Part shown: piece after piece, positions 48,601-63,600 of the stretch
Numbering within the stretch: the stretch's first letter is position 1
Layout of the letters: every line of letters begins with the position of its first letter
Assembly: GCA_963855995.1 (NCBI GenBank)
Contig: OY979730.1
Coordinates: 1,736,501-1,800,500, forward strand
DNA: 64,000 bases
DNA from: Muricea muricata
Lineage: Eukaryota; Cnidaria; Anthozoa; Malacalcyonacea; Plexauridae
Reading direction: 5' to 3'
Program-made: the position numbers and the translations under genes
Notes under the pieces: model-generated
What the model saw: only the letters and a program-made list of their open reading frames with translations
Databases searched by the model: none
What the model was told of the DNA's origin: nothing

Positions 48601-51600
48601 TAGGGGTGTTTTATAACGCATTAAACAGGAACGCCTATTACAAGTGGTTTAGATATATGGCTGTCAGATTAAATCACATGCTTATCCCCTATCAACGTCA
48701 ACCCTCATTGCTGTAGCAGAAAAATGGATCATAGATCTGCATGAACTCATTTTACAAGCTGTTTAATTCCATCAGCCATTGTTTAAATTCAATACAACAC
48801 GACAACTCGTATTGTAAACTCTCCGATGCACCATATCAAGGCACAGTCACCTTTACATAACTGCTACGGTTGTGTTTTCCTTCATGTTTTCCACATGAAT
48901 TATTAATCTGTGTTTTAAGTAACATTTGTAAAATCATGAAAATAATGAACCATCTAGCTACCAATCACACTACAGTATTTCGGTATGCATTTGTAAACCC
49001 AAATATGACGCAAGACGATTTGTATCGAAGTTAACGCATTAGATTTGACGGCAAGACGATCTTTATCAAAGTTAATGCATACATAGTTTGTGTCATTAAT
49101 TCTTATGTTTAATCATGCATTTAACAAGTACGTTGTAATACAAGCGACGGATTTATATGGTATTTACAATGGCTCATGCTACGCACTTAGATGCGCCCTA
49201 TATAGGCCGTCGCTCGTACAATATAGAGATAGGATAACATAGAAAATAAATTTTTCCAACATGTAATCAATGTGTTTATTTGCAAGTTCCAGAGCTAAAA
49301 GCAAGCAATAGTTTTTGGTTAGCGAAATACAGTAGTGCTCCGCAATAGCATATAAACAGAGCGAAAGCCTGGAGACTAAAGTCTTTCCCTTTATCTATTT
49401 TTAGATATTTACAGCAAATCGTGACCGCCAGACTAGAGTTAGACAAACACTGGCTCGTCCTATTCTTGCTCGTCTTGTCGCAATATACCCGCAAACCTGG
49501 CATATAGATCTGACTTTACGAGCTGAATTTCTGGGATGCTTTATTGGTGTGTTTTTCTCGTTTTTACCGGGGGAGGAGAGAGTACACAATGTCTTAAAGT
49601 CCAAGCAGTCTTAGGGACTGAATCCCACCAGAAGAAATGGCGTGTCAATGCGTGACCGTTTTTTGGATTGCACTGAATCGAATAAATCAATAAATCTTAG
49701 GACTCACTTCTTCTAAGTAACATTTTGCTCACACAGGAACGGATAGAGATGGGCTTTTCCTTTAAAGCCATAAAATCTCTCAAGAACTAACTGAAAAGAA
49801 CAAAAAGTCTTTATATGACCCAGGATAGAATCAATTTTGATGCAGACATAGAAAATATAAGAGTATCTAACAATATTGAATATTGATCAAGACGTACGAT
49901 TGAGTACATTTTGGCAGCGGGGGGTTTAAAATATATAAAAAAATATCATGTTAGAAAGCCCAAGAATTGTGACAAGTTCTAAATTAAAATGCACTCACCA
50001 CTTGGCGAAACAGGTATTTTTCTGTGAAGCAGTATTTGAGAACTTCATGATATTAGGAACCATTCATTCCGAATTCTGAAGAAAATTTAACCAAGATCTT
50101 GATCCAAGCAAACAAAACTCGTGTGGTGCTCGCAGTTTGTTCAAGGGCGATATTTAAATAGTTTTTCTCTAAAACAAAAATTTACAAATATGTAAATCCC
50201 AAATGACAGCATGTGAGCGCACTTTGAATAAGAGAAGTAAATTTAAAAATTTCTAACAAATTTGTAGCAGTCCTGTAACAATGCTTCTCCTTGTTCAACA
50301 ACTTGGGCTTATTCCCATCTTGTTTGATATGTTTTCGACTGTTTGTTGAAATTTTGCTCTGTCTGTTCTAATCTTTTCAGAATTCAGCAATTCGACTGGA
50401 AATATTAGTAGTTTTACTCGTCCGTTATTCAACACATTGCTGCGTTTCATGTTTAGTTACATCATTTTTAGTTCATACAATTGTCATTTTAGATCCGCTT
50501 GACCAGTGTTTGTCTTCTCCTTGTCAGAATGGGATTTGTGAGGACGGGTTTTTAAATTTTACTTGTATATGTACGCCTGGTTTCACAGGGCAACTATGTG
50601 AAATAGGTACGTGATATGTAGTATCGTGGGGTGTACTGTGGTGTGGTGTGGTGTGGTGTGGTGTGGTGTGGTGTGGTGTGGTGTGGTGTGGTGTGGTGTG
50701 GTGTGGTGTGGTGTGGTGTGGTGTGGTGTGGTGTGGAATGGCGTGGTGTTCTGTGGTGTGGCATGGCATAGCATGGTAGGGTATATGGTATGGTATGATA
50801 TGGTAAGGTATGGTATGGCATGGCATGATATGATATGGTATGGTATAGTGTGGTATGGCATAAGTACATGGATAATGTGGTATGGCATCATGTATAATTT
50901 ATCTACTGTATTATATTTCATTCTAGATTGCGTAGCCCCTGTTCCACTCGGTATGTCTAACGGTCATATTAGTGACAGTCAAATAATCGAATCAACAGCC
51001 AAAAGCCGCGAGACACCTGGTCGCCTTGCAAGACTGAACAATACGAATACTTACTACAGTGGAGCTTGGACCGCAGACCACATGGATGCAAATAAATGGC
51101 TTCAGGTTGATTTCTTGATGTCTACTGTTGTTACTATGGTCGTAACGCAAGGACGAAGTGATGGCAACTTTTGGGTCACAACGTACGTGCTGTCTTACAG
51201 TGACGATGGCCATCTGTTTAGAAATTACACCGAAAGTGGTATACGCAAGGTAAATGGACAATTAAATAGCATGTTGAACTAAATTTGATTCTACGTAGTG
51301 CAAAATATTTCTCAATAAACTTGCATAAACTAAAAAGTAAGTAAAAAAATCAATACCATGGAGACCGGAGGAAGAAACTACATACATTACGTCAGCATTC
51401 TCCTTGGGTTACTCGCAAAATTCTGGTTCGTTTAGAAGTACGTTTAAACAACTGTAAGGAGGTTTCCCTCCCGATTTCAAACCACTTTGAAGTTCGTTAA
51501 AAATACTCTTCTTCGCCTCGTATTTTCAATTCCTCTCTGTGTTTGGAAATCGGAGGAAGTCCTCCTACACAACAGCTGAAGTAACATAATAAAGTTACTA

Positions 51601-54600
51601 AAAAGTTCAGTGCCGAAATGTTCTGGAGTGTGGAAAATATAGCTTTGTAAAGTTTGTATAAACTTGTATCACGTGCGAAAATCGCTACCCGCTCAAGAAT
51701 GGTAGCAATTCCCGTACCGGGGTAGGATATTCAGTAGCGAGTGAGATAGTTACAAAAATCTGTTCAAACTACTGCTTCAAACATGTTGATACAACATAAT
51801 TCAACATTGATGGACGTAACATGTTGACTTGCCCGATAGTCAAAACGTATTTTAATGTGCACACCTAAAAACGCATATCTTGTAACAAGACTGTCGACAA
51901 GTTGTCTTCGCATTGCTTGTCCCAGTTGTCAACACGTTTGGAACAAACTTGATGGGATTATCAGACTTGTGACAACGTTTTAACAACCTGTTGCAGCATT
52001 AACATGACAATGATGTTACAACCTTGATACAGTCCGATAACCCCAGATGCTTGTTACAAGTTGTTAACAGCTTGTTCCAAAAACTTGGTACAAGCAGTGC
52101 GAAGACATCTCGTGAACAGCTTATGAACTTATCGACTTGTTACAACTTTTTTGCAAGTCTGAAACAACCTGTACGTTTTGCGTGTGTATTTGGAAGGTAG
52201 TGGCGAAGTTAGGATGGTTAATAGTAATAGACCCCACTCTGGAGACGAAAGGATGCCGACAAATGACGTCAGCACGCCACACGAACGCTACACGACCGTA
52301 GCGCGACGCTTATGACGTAATACACACGAAATTTCGTGGGAAAATAACTGCTGACGTTATTTGTCAGCATCCTTTGGTCTCCAGAGTGGGGTCTATTATT
52401 ATTTATATGGTTAGCTAACGTTCTGTTTAACACTTCTTAGATATTCATAGGCAACACTGATCGCATAACTCCAAAGAACAATACATTATCAACTCCTATT
52501 GTCACTCGCTTTATGCGAATTTATCCATTGAGTGCTAATCAGAAATATTCATTGCGAGCTGAATTCTACGGTTGTTATCTGGGTAAGCGTTAAAACTAAA
52601 AAAACTTGCGGGGATGTATTGCCTTGCTTATTAGCTTTTGAGAACGTACAGTTACTGCTCAAAAGTTTGAATACAGGTGTAAAATGCAGTTTTATGTCTT
52701 GGTGCAGCGATGCCCTTTTTTGGTTAGTGATTCGTTCATTGTTAAAAATTCTGGCTTGCATCTTCTAAAATCTTTGCACACTTGCAATAACAATAGTACC
52801 AATACTGTAGTAGAAGAACATGGATATAACATCAAAATCGAGAAAATGTATTCGTGTAGTTGACTAAGCAGATCAGCAGATGTATTCAAACTCTTAAGGA
52901 TAGATAAACATCAAGATAGCCATAAGAATATCTTATATATAAGTTTTTAATGAACTTTCATAACGAACACAAAAAACTCAAAAATTGTTCGACCATACAT
53001 TGCAAAGTAAAACTAATCATGAAAATGGGTGATTTGATCGTACAAAATTCACCAATATTAAGCAACTGCATTGTTATCTTTACTGCTACATCTTTAGTTT
53101 CAGTTTCGGATTGTTCGCACCCACGACCGCTTGGAATGGAAAATGGTTACATAAAAGATCGCCAACTAACGGCCTCGTCACACACCTTTTCTTCCCCCTG
53201 TTGTTCAGCAGCTCGAGCTAGACCTGAAATCGAGGTTATCGTCCTGCGAGATTCATGGCTGGCAGGCGCACAAGATACAGAACCATGGCTACGAGTGAAC
53301 TTTATAGCAAATACAAGTGTTTCTGGTATTATGACCCAGGGATCCCGGCACCTTGATGCATGGGTAATCAACTATACCTTATCCTACAGTACGGACGGCG
53401 AGATTTTCCAGGATTATTTGGAAAACAACGCGACGAAGGTAAAACCTGAGCAAACCATAAAGATCTGGTCAAATAAGGATGTGAATTGAATAATGAACAA
53501 ACTTTATACACAGTATACGTGATCGTGACAGTATCTAGGAAATTGTGGCCCTTGTTGTAATTCTCAGATGTTGGTTCTAGTAAGGGAGAAAAACCGGTGT
53601 ATCCAGAGAAAACTCTCGAAGCACAGGAGAGACCAGCCTAAACTCTGCTCACATGTCAGACAATAGAGCACAACCATTTCCTGAAGGTCAATCATTCCAG
53701 CATTAGCTGTACCTAACCGGCTAACTTACCTAGCGTAAGAGGCTGTGCGCGAGCCTCATCCACCAACTGTGTCTCACTCGCACTTGATTAATCGTTAACT
53801 CTCGTCGACTGTCGTCAACGTCTATTTGTAATTAAATATAACCCGGCTATAATACAACCCGATTGTATTATTTTCGCTGTAATATTCCAAACTTCGTTGC
53901 GAAGCTCAAAGTTCATTTCAGAATTCGCAAGCCGGTTTGCAAACAAAAGCTGTGATTGGTCCCTGAACTCAAAGAAGCCAATCAAATGCTTAGCTTACAA
54001 ACCAGTTTGCGAATTCTGAAATGAACTTTTGAACTTTGCAACGAAGTTTGGAATATTACAGTACAAGAATGTACTAATATGTGTGATATGAACCAACTCC
54101 CGTCACCTTTTTACCGGAGGATAAAAGATGTGGACTCATTCAATGATTTCAACCTCTCGCTCCTCTACTCTCATCAGTTCTTACCCAAGGGCGTTTGAAG
54201 CGTTAATGACGCCATCTTATTATTTTTTACTTTGGTAGCCAAGTCAGAAAGTAACCAAACAAATTATATGCGATATTTTTCTCAAATGTTTGCATTGTTC
54301 TTTTTTAAAGATATTTGAAGGTAACACCGACCACCAGGGCATTGTTACTCACACTTTAACACCAGTGATGGTCCTAAAGTCAATCCGAATCAACCCGAAC
54401 GCGTATGACAAAAAATGCACTCTAAGAGTTGAATTTCTTGGCTGTTATAAAGGTTTGATTATTTCATTTTATTTTATTAATATATTCTTGTCAGTCCTAA
54501 CTACTTTTCCTTGCGTGAAATTTACTTCAAACTGCCTAAGTAACCTTTTTGTTGTAGTATTTTTGATAGTAGTATAGCCCAGTATACAGGAAAGCTTTCT

Positions 54601-57600
54601 AAAACATTTTCCTGTTCACATTGTTTCAGATATCGACGCTTGCCAGTCTCAACCTTGCCAACATGGTTCAACATGTCACGAGTATTTTGATGTGTACAAT
54701 ACATTCAATTGCACATGCGCAGACGGTTACACGGGAGAGCGATGCGAAATAGGTAAGTAGTATAAAAATACTAACAACCTGACGAAGTCCTTATACATTG
54801 AATTTGAATAGTGTTTTGTGATACTATTTGAATAGTGGAAGAATCTATATTTTCTTGCGCAACTATAAAAAAAGCTTACAAATAATCTGATCAAGTCAAA
54901 CTGCATGGATATTTAAATTATTCATTTAATAATTTCCTTGTATGATTGCACGGTGAATATCAAATTAAAATCTAATTTTGTGGAAACACCACGTAAGTTT
55001 ATTATCGCAGAGCTTTCGATCCGTAAGCTCGGATCTTCATCAGTGCTAATTATAATGCGACTAATTTAATTATAATATAACAATAGAGTTGACGTTCGCG
55101 GGCATAAATATGTTTTTGGCCCGACTCAGAATCATTTTAGCCCGAGCGTAGCGAGGGTTAAAATGAGCTCTGAGGAGGGCCAAAAACATATTTATGCCCA
55201 AGAACATCAACTCTATTACTATTATAATAACTTTAAAGCCCTTTTCACGTTTAACTTTAACTTTGTTTTTCAAAAAAACAACTACACTTAAATCCTTAAA
55301 TGGCTTCCGACTATTTATACATTGGCTATTACGTCAGCGGGCTAAAATGTATTTTAGCCCGCTGATTTGTTTATTTTAGCCCGCAAAATACGTCACAATG
55401 CTCGCTAAAGTTATTATAATGGTGCTTCTTGTTTAGACATTGATGATTGTTTGTCGTACCCTTGCCAACATGGAGGATCATGTAGTGATTCTGTGAACGC
55501 TATTACTTGCACGTGCATAAATGAATATCGAGGCGAACTGTGCGAGATAGGTATGGGACAAAAATTCTGCGTTTACTACGATGTTTTAACTGGTGTTATG
55601 TTGACCTCGATATGTCAAGTGATCTTCTGAAGATTTGTATTGGTTTTATTTTGATTTCTCCAGACCTTCTTTAAAGGATTACTTTTGTATCGCAGGCCTT
55701 TGTTATTGTCTACATTCTATTTCATTTGTCGAAAATGTGAGAATAATGCAAAAAAATAAAAGACTTGTAAAGGATTGATTTGTTTTAAGGCGGATTATAA
55801 ATTATTTTATCATGATATCCCATACAAAATGGCCGGCAACGGTAAATTGAGCCCGCAATACTATGAAATTACTACTAAAACAACCATCCCAGGAAAAATT
55901 CTACTGCCAATGTTCGCAAATATTTTCTGCACAACTGGGAGCGCTGCAAATTTTTCACAAGTGATATCCCCCCTTTTTTGTTTCCAGATCCTTTACCGTG
56001 TTACTCGGAACCATGTGAAAACAATGCAACTTGCAACAGCACAGACGGTGGATTCAACTGCACATGCGCACTCGGTTACTATGGTGATTTGTGCAGTGAA
56101 CGAGATCATTGTATTCCAAACCCTTGCCTTAACAACGCGACATGCAGTCGTAACAGCACTGACTTCAAGTGCAGCTGTAGTGATGGTTACTATGGTGACG
56201 TTTGTGATCTAAGGGACTGGTGTTACCCGGAACCTTGCATGCACAATGGTGTTTGCAGCTTCAACGAGACGGCGTATCACTGTGCTTGTGAGAGGACTTA
56301 TACCGGAAGGCAATGCGAAACAGGTAGAATAATTGGATTTTCCCTCGTAGATAATATGATGCAACTTGATACTTGGCAACTTAATCTTTCTTGCTACTTT
56401 TGAGCTGTTCAACTCTTAATAGTTCTAGCTTAGAAGTATTAGAAGCTGTGGAAGAGTCTAAAATTGCCCCAAACGTGCCCATATCCACGACTGATATCAT
56501 TAATCCTCGAATTTTTTACTTTTCGAATGTATTCCGCTCGAATTTATTCCAACGTGATTGTCACATAAATTCAAATGTCAATAGACAATTTGCGCAATAG
56601 ACTAAAGGTCGAACTAAGCAGGAAGAAAGAAATCTTTTACTACAATTGAAAAGAGCATCTTAAAATTAGTAGGATTGCAAAGTTTGGTGGCGAAATGTTG
56701 TAAAATACGGAAAATATAGGCCTGCGAAATTTGCAAATTTTGTATATATTCGTATTGCGCGCGGAAAAAGTCACCATTTTTGAGCTAAAATTGCCGCGAA
56801 AATAGTAATTACTCGCGCGTAATACAAATATATACAAAATTTGCAAACTTCGCAAGGCTAAATTTTCCGTATTTTACAACATTTCGCCACCAAACTCTGC
56901 AATACTACAAATCTTAGGATCCTCTTTCTAGCTGTAGCAAAAGATTTTTCTTTATGCCTAGATCAAACGTTAGTGTATTACGCAAATTGTCTATTGGTTT
57001 GACAATGACTTTGAAATGCCCGTTTCCCACTTCAACCGTATCGTAGCGAAACGCAGCGTATTCTCTTATCGTAAATCACTTGTTCTGCCTGAGTGTTCAC
57101 AAAATAATGAAATACGCTGCGTTTCGCAACGATTAAAGTCGAAACTGCGTTTCGCTTACATTTGTTCGAAACAAAAATTCAAACAGAATTCATTTGAAAG
57201 TTTGTATAAGCTGTTCTTTATGACATGTGCAAACAATTTTCCACTATATGAATCTATATATTTTGTAAAACATAAATTGGTAGCATATCGTTCATTTTTA
57301 GAAAACCACCTTCCGATTACTGATCTAGTCATGCAACCGATTCCTGCACATGAATTTGGCAAGAACATTTCAATTAAATGGAGCGTTTCAGAAGGAACAT
57401 ACCTGATCGTAGAAGCATTGTATAATACTATTCCATGTTGCAATTCAAGCGTAGGTCACGTCAAACAAGGCACCTGCATTTGTGCTATTTCGGACCCAGA
57501 CCTCTACGATCCAGACGGCGTGGTCGAGATCACGGTGATAGCACGGAACCTCGTGTCCAGTCCAAACACCACTCTCGAGGTCGAAGTCCTCAAAAAGATC

Positions 57601-60600
57601 CAAAATGTATCGATCACAATGCATTCAGACTTTGGGATTGGGCCCGAAGGAAATATATTTCCAGCGGAATATGCAGTAAAATTCGACGCCGCATACTTGG
57701 ACGGTACACCTACTTCCAGTCAGTGGACAATTAATTGTACTGAATCCGGTACAAGTTTTGAGTCAGCGTTAACTTTCGAAAAAATTTGGACAACGACCGC
57801 TCAAGATTGTGATATACTTGTGGCACTTCGAAACAGTATAAGCCAAGCTACGGCGCGTAGCTCTGTTGTTTTAAAAGAAAGCGTAATTTTGAACAGTCTG
57901 ACAAGCAACAGCCCAATGAAATTAAACCGATCGATGACGTTCGTAATTTCGTTGCAAAAGCTCGGCACGCAAACCTGTTTATGGCTCGATTTGGGAGACA
58001 ACAGTTCTCTTGTTGTTTTTGGTTACCACTCTTGTCCTAGCACAATCAATGTTGATCAAATCAACCCAAATATCGTAATTGAACCTCGACTTAAGTTCAC
58101 CCACAAATATCCCGACTCTCAGGAGATAGTTATCGATCATGTTTATCCCCGCGTTGGCTCTTATGACGTCAGGTTATACGCGTCCAATGATGTCTCTATG
58201 GTTACAGAACAATTAGTGGTTGAAGTGCTTGCCTTAGAATGCAGAAATCCTAATGTGTCAATCTTAGGTATGTGGCGTCATTTATTTTATGACTCCCTAA
58301 ACGTATCGAGAAAGTTAAGGTTTTGTCTGGGTTTTATTCTGCAATTAGAAATCGTAGTTGGTGTCCCGTAACAAACTATTAAAGAAACATTCAAAGTTGC
58401 TTTCTATAAAGCGGTGGTTTCAATGTCTCTTCCCGGCGCGTAACTTTTGCATTCCTTTCTTAGGTTTAACGCCAAACTCTTCCAACGTTTTGAACGCAGT
58501 TCAAGTTCATCGTTCAGTTGAGATCATGTTGACAAATGAACAAGCGATTGACTGCGAAATCACTGACCAAACGACCTCATCTTGGACAGTATACAAGCTT
58601 GAGGATGATCCCCGCGACCCAATTCCTCTTACAGGATTAAGAAAAAGCCTGTTTCATACGGAGATTTCTACCTCGGATCTATTAATACCGGGAAGATTTC
58701 TACCCTACGGATTCTACGAGATTGTTGCCCGCGTCGAGATGAGGGGTTTACGAGGCGTGTTCGGTACTGCTTCAACGCATATTCAAGTCATTCAAACTCC
58801 GTGGCTAGAAGCTGCTGTCATTGCAGGCTCATTTCACACAGTACCATACGGATTTCAGGTACATATAGTAATACAGTATTTCATCACTGGTTCTCTATAT
58901 GTAGTCTATCATTTATTAACCATTAAATAGCCACCTAAACTCTGAGCAAATTACACACCCCTTTTAATTTTTGATGCAACGGTCAGAATAAGCGAGTACC
59001 ATGTCCCTAGCTCTGTGACGATGGCTTCGGTCCATGGCGCTAAGAAGGTTTAACTATACGATCATCTCCATTGTTAATACAAGGGATTAGGATAAGGCCC
59101 TAAATTTGAGAGTAAATGCCCACCTGATATGAGCACGTTTTGTGATTAGCTTTCTAAGACGATAATGATCCGTGTTTGTGATTCGTTCTCTAAAAATGTA
59201 TTTTCTATAGTTTCATTGCATTTTATTGTTTTGATGAAACGATCAAAGCAGCACTTCGTATAGGTTGGTGGCGACCAAATTTGATGGTAGCTGTGCTCTA
59301 CAAGACATACGAGTACGAGGTGTTCTTAGACTCGATCGGGTTGAGCTGCGTCCTTAGTGATCCAGGTAAAGATGGTTAACACACTAAAATTACTTTCTTT
59401 ATTACTTTTAGGGGTCAATCAACGCATCTGTATCGATAGATCCTGATTTCGTCGACCTTGATGGAATGACATTCGCTTGGTTTTGCAGAAACGTCAATGA
59501 TAGTGAATTTTTGCTCTCAAATCTCAACGTCGAATCCTTGATTACTATTCCTGATGGGAACGACACCAGTTTTGATCCTGCCCAGGGTGTAAGACTTGTT
59601 TATTTTCTACTAGACTCCGTGCACCAAAAAAATATTTCCTTAATTCCATCCATTGGTCACTAGTGAACCATAAATGAGTAATTAAAAGCTTCGTATAGAA
59701 AATACAGCCCCTGAATACTGCAAGCAAAGAAAAACATTTTGAACGTACTCATTGATAAATCTATTAACCGGAAGATGTCTTATTTTCTTTGCAATTTACA
59801 TTGACAACGACCGTTGTTAATCAGTGCTACTTTTTCGCAGTTTGGTGGCTGTTTCGACACTGGTCGGGGTCGCTTGAATTCCACTGACCTCATTCTACGG
59901 CTGGACACTAGAACCATGACAGAAGATGAGACGTGAGTCGATCGTTTATACAACTTTTACTCAGAGTAGACTCACTTTTTGCTCTAGTCGGATCTTTCTG
60001 CAGGGCACTGAAACAACAGAAAATACCTATTTTTCTACTGTTATCTATTTATCTGTTATCTTAATGTCTGTTATAGTTACGCTATTTCTCTGGTTATCGC
60101 TACGGAAAACCAAGAGTTTGGACCAAGACAAGACATCGTGAACATTTTCTTCTACGTTGCACGAGGTTTACCGCCAGCACTCTCGACCAGGTACAGACGA
60201 TGAAGATAAATGCTCTTAGTATTAAAACAGCAATAAATGACTTTCCAACACCTTTCATGCCACACTACGGTACACTTCAAAGCTTTTTTTTCCAAAGACG
60301 TGATATGCTCCATCAAAACAGACTTAGGGAGAACACGAACTGAAAGAAAGAATAATTCTTAACTTAAGAAGGATCGGAACTATATGTTTCTTAACAACAG
60401 AACCTACGTTTCAAGGCTTTGTTCGTTATACTTGTTAGGTTGCTTGCACTTGTATGTTAGTTTTTCAATTAGAGACGTTCATTTCTTTCCCAAACTTAGT
60501 TGTTCAAAGAACTGCCGGGAGAAGGTGATTCCAGATGAAAAGATCATTCTGAAGTCAAAATGCAGCGCTTACTGTTATGGCGAACTCAGCTTTAGTTGGT

Positions 60601-63600
60601 CGCTATATATGTACGATGACCCTAACATGCCCGAACCATTTAACTTGACAGACCTGAACGCATTCTCTGCAGAGGAATTTCAGAATATAGCATCAAGTCC
60701 TATCAATCAGATAGATATTGCTATCAAACCGAACTCCCTTGAGAAGGATAGGAAGTATATTGTAGCTTTTCGAGCAACACGACCCAGTGGTGTTTATGGC
60801 GAACTGAGGTATACAATGTTGATGAACTCTCCACCAAGCCTAGGTAAGCGAAAATTGAACATTATTGCAGCATTGTCTTTATCCCTACCACTAGCATAAT
60901 TTTTATAATGATTTCCATAACCTTCGCCATTATTATCACTCTACACCGTAACATCGACCGTAACCTCCATCATCATGATTTCGATAACTATAACCTCTAC
61001 CATCATAATTTCGATAATCATAACCTGCACCATCATTAATTCAATAATCATAAACTCCACCATCATTATTGTCATGATCATAACCTCCACCGTCATTATT
61101 TCGATAATCATAACCTCCACCATCATTATCTCGATGATCATAACCTCCACCATCATTATTTCCATGATCATAACCTCCACCATCATCATTTCGATAATCA
61201 TAACCTCCACCATTATTATCTCGATGATTATAACCTCCACCATCATTATCTCGATAATCATAACCTCCACCATTATTATCTCGATGACTATTACCTCCAC
61301 CATCCTTATCTCGATAATTATAACCTACATTATCATTATTTCGATGATCATAATCTCCATCATCATTATTTCAAAGATCATAACCTCCACCATCATTATT
61401 TCGATAATCATAACATCCATCATCATTATTTCCATGATCATAATCTCCATTATCACTTTATGATGATCATAACTTCCATTATCACTATTTATGATGATCA
61501 TAATCACTGCTATCACTTTTGTGATCATAACCTCCACCATCATTACTACTACTATATTATCGTAACAACCTATGAGGTAAAATCCACAATTTGTGTTCTT
61601 AATCTACATTAAGGACGGTGACGTGCAAAATGGCGATTTTTAGCTCTACATTAAAGACTCGAGTAACGAGAATTTGGCAAGGGCAAGAAAAGCTTTAGCT
61701 TGTATTTGAGAAAAGTTTGCGAGAATAATCAACTCTTTCTTTCAGATATTCAAAATTATAGTTTGCATGTGTCGGTAACACCTGATCATAATTAGGAGAC
61801 GGTCAAAATCTAGAAAGACGGATTTACAGAGGGCCATTCGAAGTTGTGTTATGCTACTGTGTTACGCTACTGTGTTACGCTACTGATTAAAACCTCACCC
61901 ACCAACTAAATATCCCCATTTTATTTCCAAACATCCAGGTAACTGTTCGTTCTCTCCGTTATCCGGCATTGCCATGCATACAAACTTTACGCTCTCATGT
62001 GAAAACTGGATCGATCCAGATGCACCACTGTCTTATGAGTTTTCCTACCAAAGCAATGGTGTCAGATTACCCTATTTTTACACTACTGCACCTATCGGTA
62101 GAAAGGTTGTGTTTACGGATTGGCTACCTGTAGGGGATCAAAAGAATGATTTTGAATTGACGGTAACTGTCCAAGTCAAGGATAAATTTGGATCAAAGAC
62201 AAAACAAGATTACACTGTGCAGGTAAACGTACTGATAAAAAAATGATTAAAAGTTTTATTTTCATCTCAATATCACAACTAGTGTTCTTCATTAGTAAAA
62301 TATGGCATATCTCTTCAGGTTCTTCCTCCATCTGGGAAACAACTAAACATGGAGGACATGCTAAACATGGTCACAGGAGGCACAAGTCATTTTGAAATGC
62401 TTCTTGTTCAAGGCCAAGGTCAACGTGCACTTAGCCTTGCGTCATCCATGGGCACTGTTCTTGCCTACTTGTCTGAAAACCAGAAAGCAAACGCAACAAG
62501 TACAATGTATGACAAAGAGGCTTCCAAAAAGGTAATATGACTGTCAGACGATTTTTTGTACAAATTGGCTTAAAATGTTGTAACGTTGCAAACCAACTAC
62601 TGAACGAAGCAAATCTAAAAGCCATGTTTGATTAAGGCTTTCCAATACATCATGATGATTTTCTGTTTTATACAGATTAAGTTACAATTGCTGACTTCAA
62701 TATCACAAAACGACGCATCATCCGTCGATGTCTCGTCACTGGAACAAACGAGTGCGACTGTGGTATCTTTGGTTGGGAATACAGATGAGTTAACTCCTGA
62801 GACTAAGGTATTTCTGTAGTATTAGGCTATAGAATCTGCAATGGCTATTTGGCGCCTGGAATTACTGGTTTCACAACAGAGACTATAAATAACCCAAATT
62901 TTACGCTCGAGCCTACTTTTGCGTTTACATAGTACGAATATTGTTTTCATTCCTTTCTCAGGACACTGCACTTCGCATATGCGGCAAACTCACAGATAAC
63001 TTAAAGACACTATCCGATGAAGACGCTGGTTTCGTAAATGTCCAGAGAGGAGCCTCAAATCTGGTGAGAATTGTTGGAGAAATGTCTGACAGTGCAGCAA
63101 AAGATTCAACAGAGAATAGCACAGAAGCTCAAAACCACGTCCCTGTAAGTTATTGAGATCTTGCAAAAAGTTTAACGTTAAAATAATAAGTATGTATAAT
63201 AATATACGTATATAAAAATTAATAAGTCGCGTTATATATAAAGTATACGTATATAAAATAATAAGTCTCACTGAAATTATGCTCTTGATTCAAACGAAAA
63301 TAATTTAACTGTTTTCGTTTCGATTTTAGATACAAATCAAAACGTCGTTCAATTTAGTAAACAAACTTCAAACTATAATTCTGGACAATATGGTTTCTAC
63401 AGAAGGACCGGTGAACGTTGAAACAAATAAACTTTCTTTGCAAGTTGAAAAAGTGACGATTCAGGATCTTGGTCGAAAGAAGAACAGCGTGAAAAATTCA
63501 GAATTTAAACCTCCGCCGCCTGAGGCACTTGGATTGAAAGAGAGTAAGATAGCATTTGAATGCAGAAAAAAAATTCGCATAAATCCAATATTCAAATCTA

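Larger units (their letters stand above)
50927..52582 (+). other. Discoidin module VII
   Basis: Exons 50927-51249 and 52441-52582. Motifs: [57 protein letters not shown], then [15 protein letters not shown] and [13 protein letters not shown]. Confidence 0.85.

Noticed and set aside
50524-51282. ORFs of Val/Trp/Cys/Gly or His/Thr/Pro repeats at the pentamer satellite
   Set aside because: Simple-sequence artefact. The plus frame merely runs into the real discoidin exon that starts at 50927.
57016-57301. Apparent 5' extension of the PKD exon with its own Met
   Set aside because: No signal peptide. The segment contains repeated CGCTGCGTTTCG palindromes, and an acceptor at 57301 restores phase with the EGF block. 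I kept it as intron but note it as the weakest point of the single-gene model.
60941-61463. Repetitive ORFs of Ile/Thr (plus) and Met/Val/Glu (minus)
   Set aside because: They coincide exactly with the 30-base minisatellite inside an intron.
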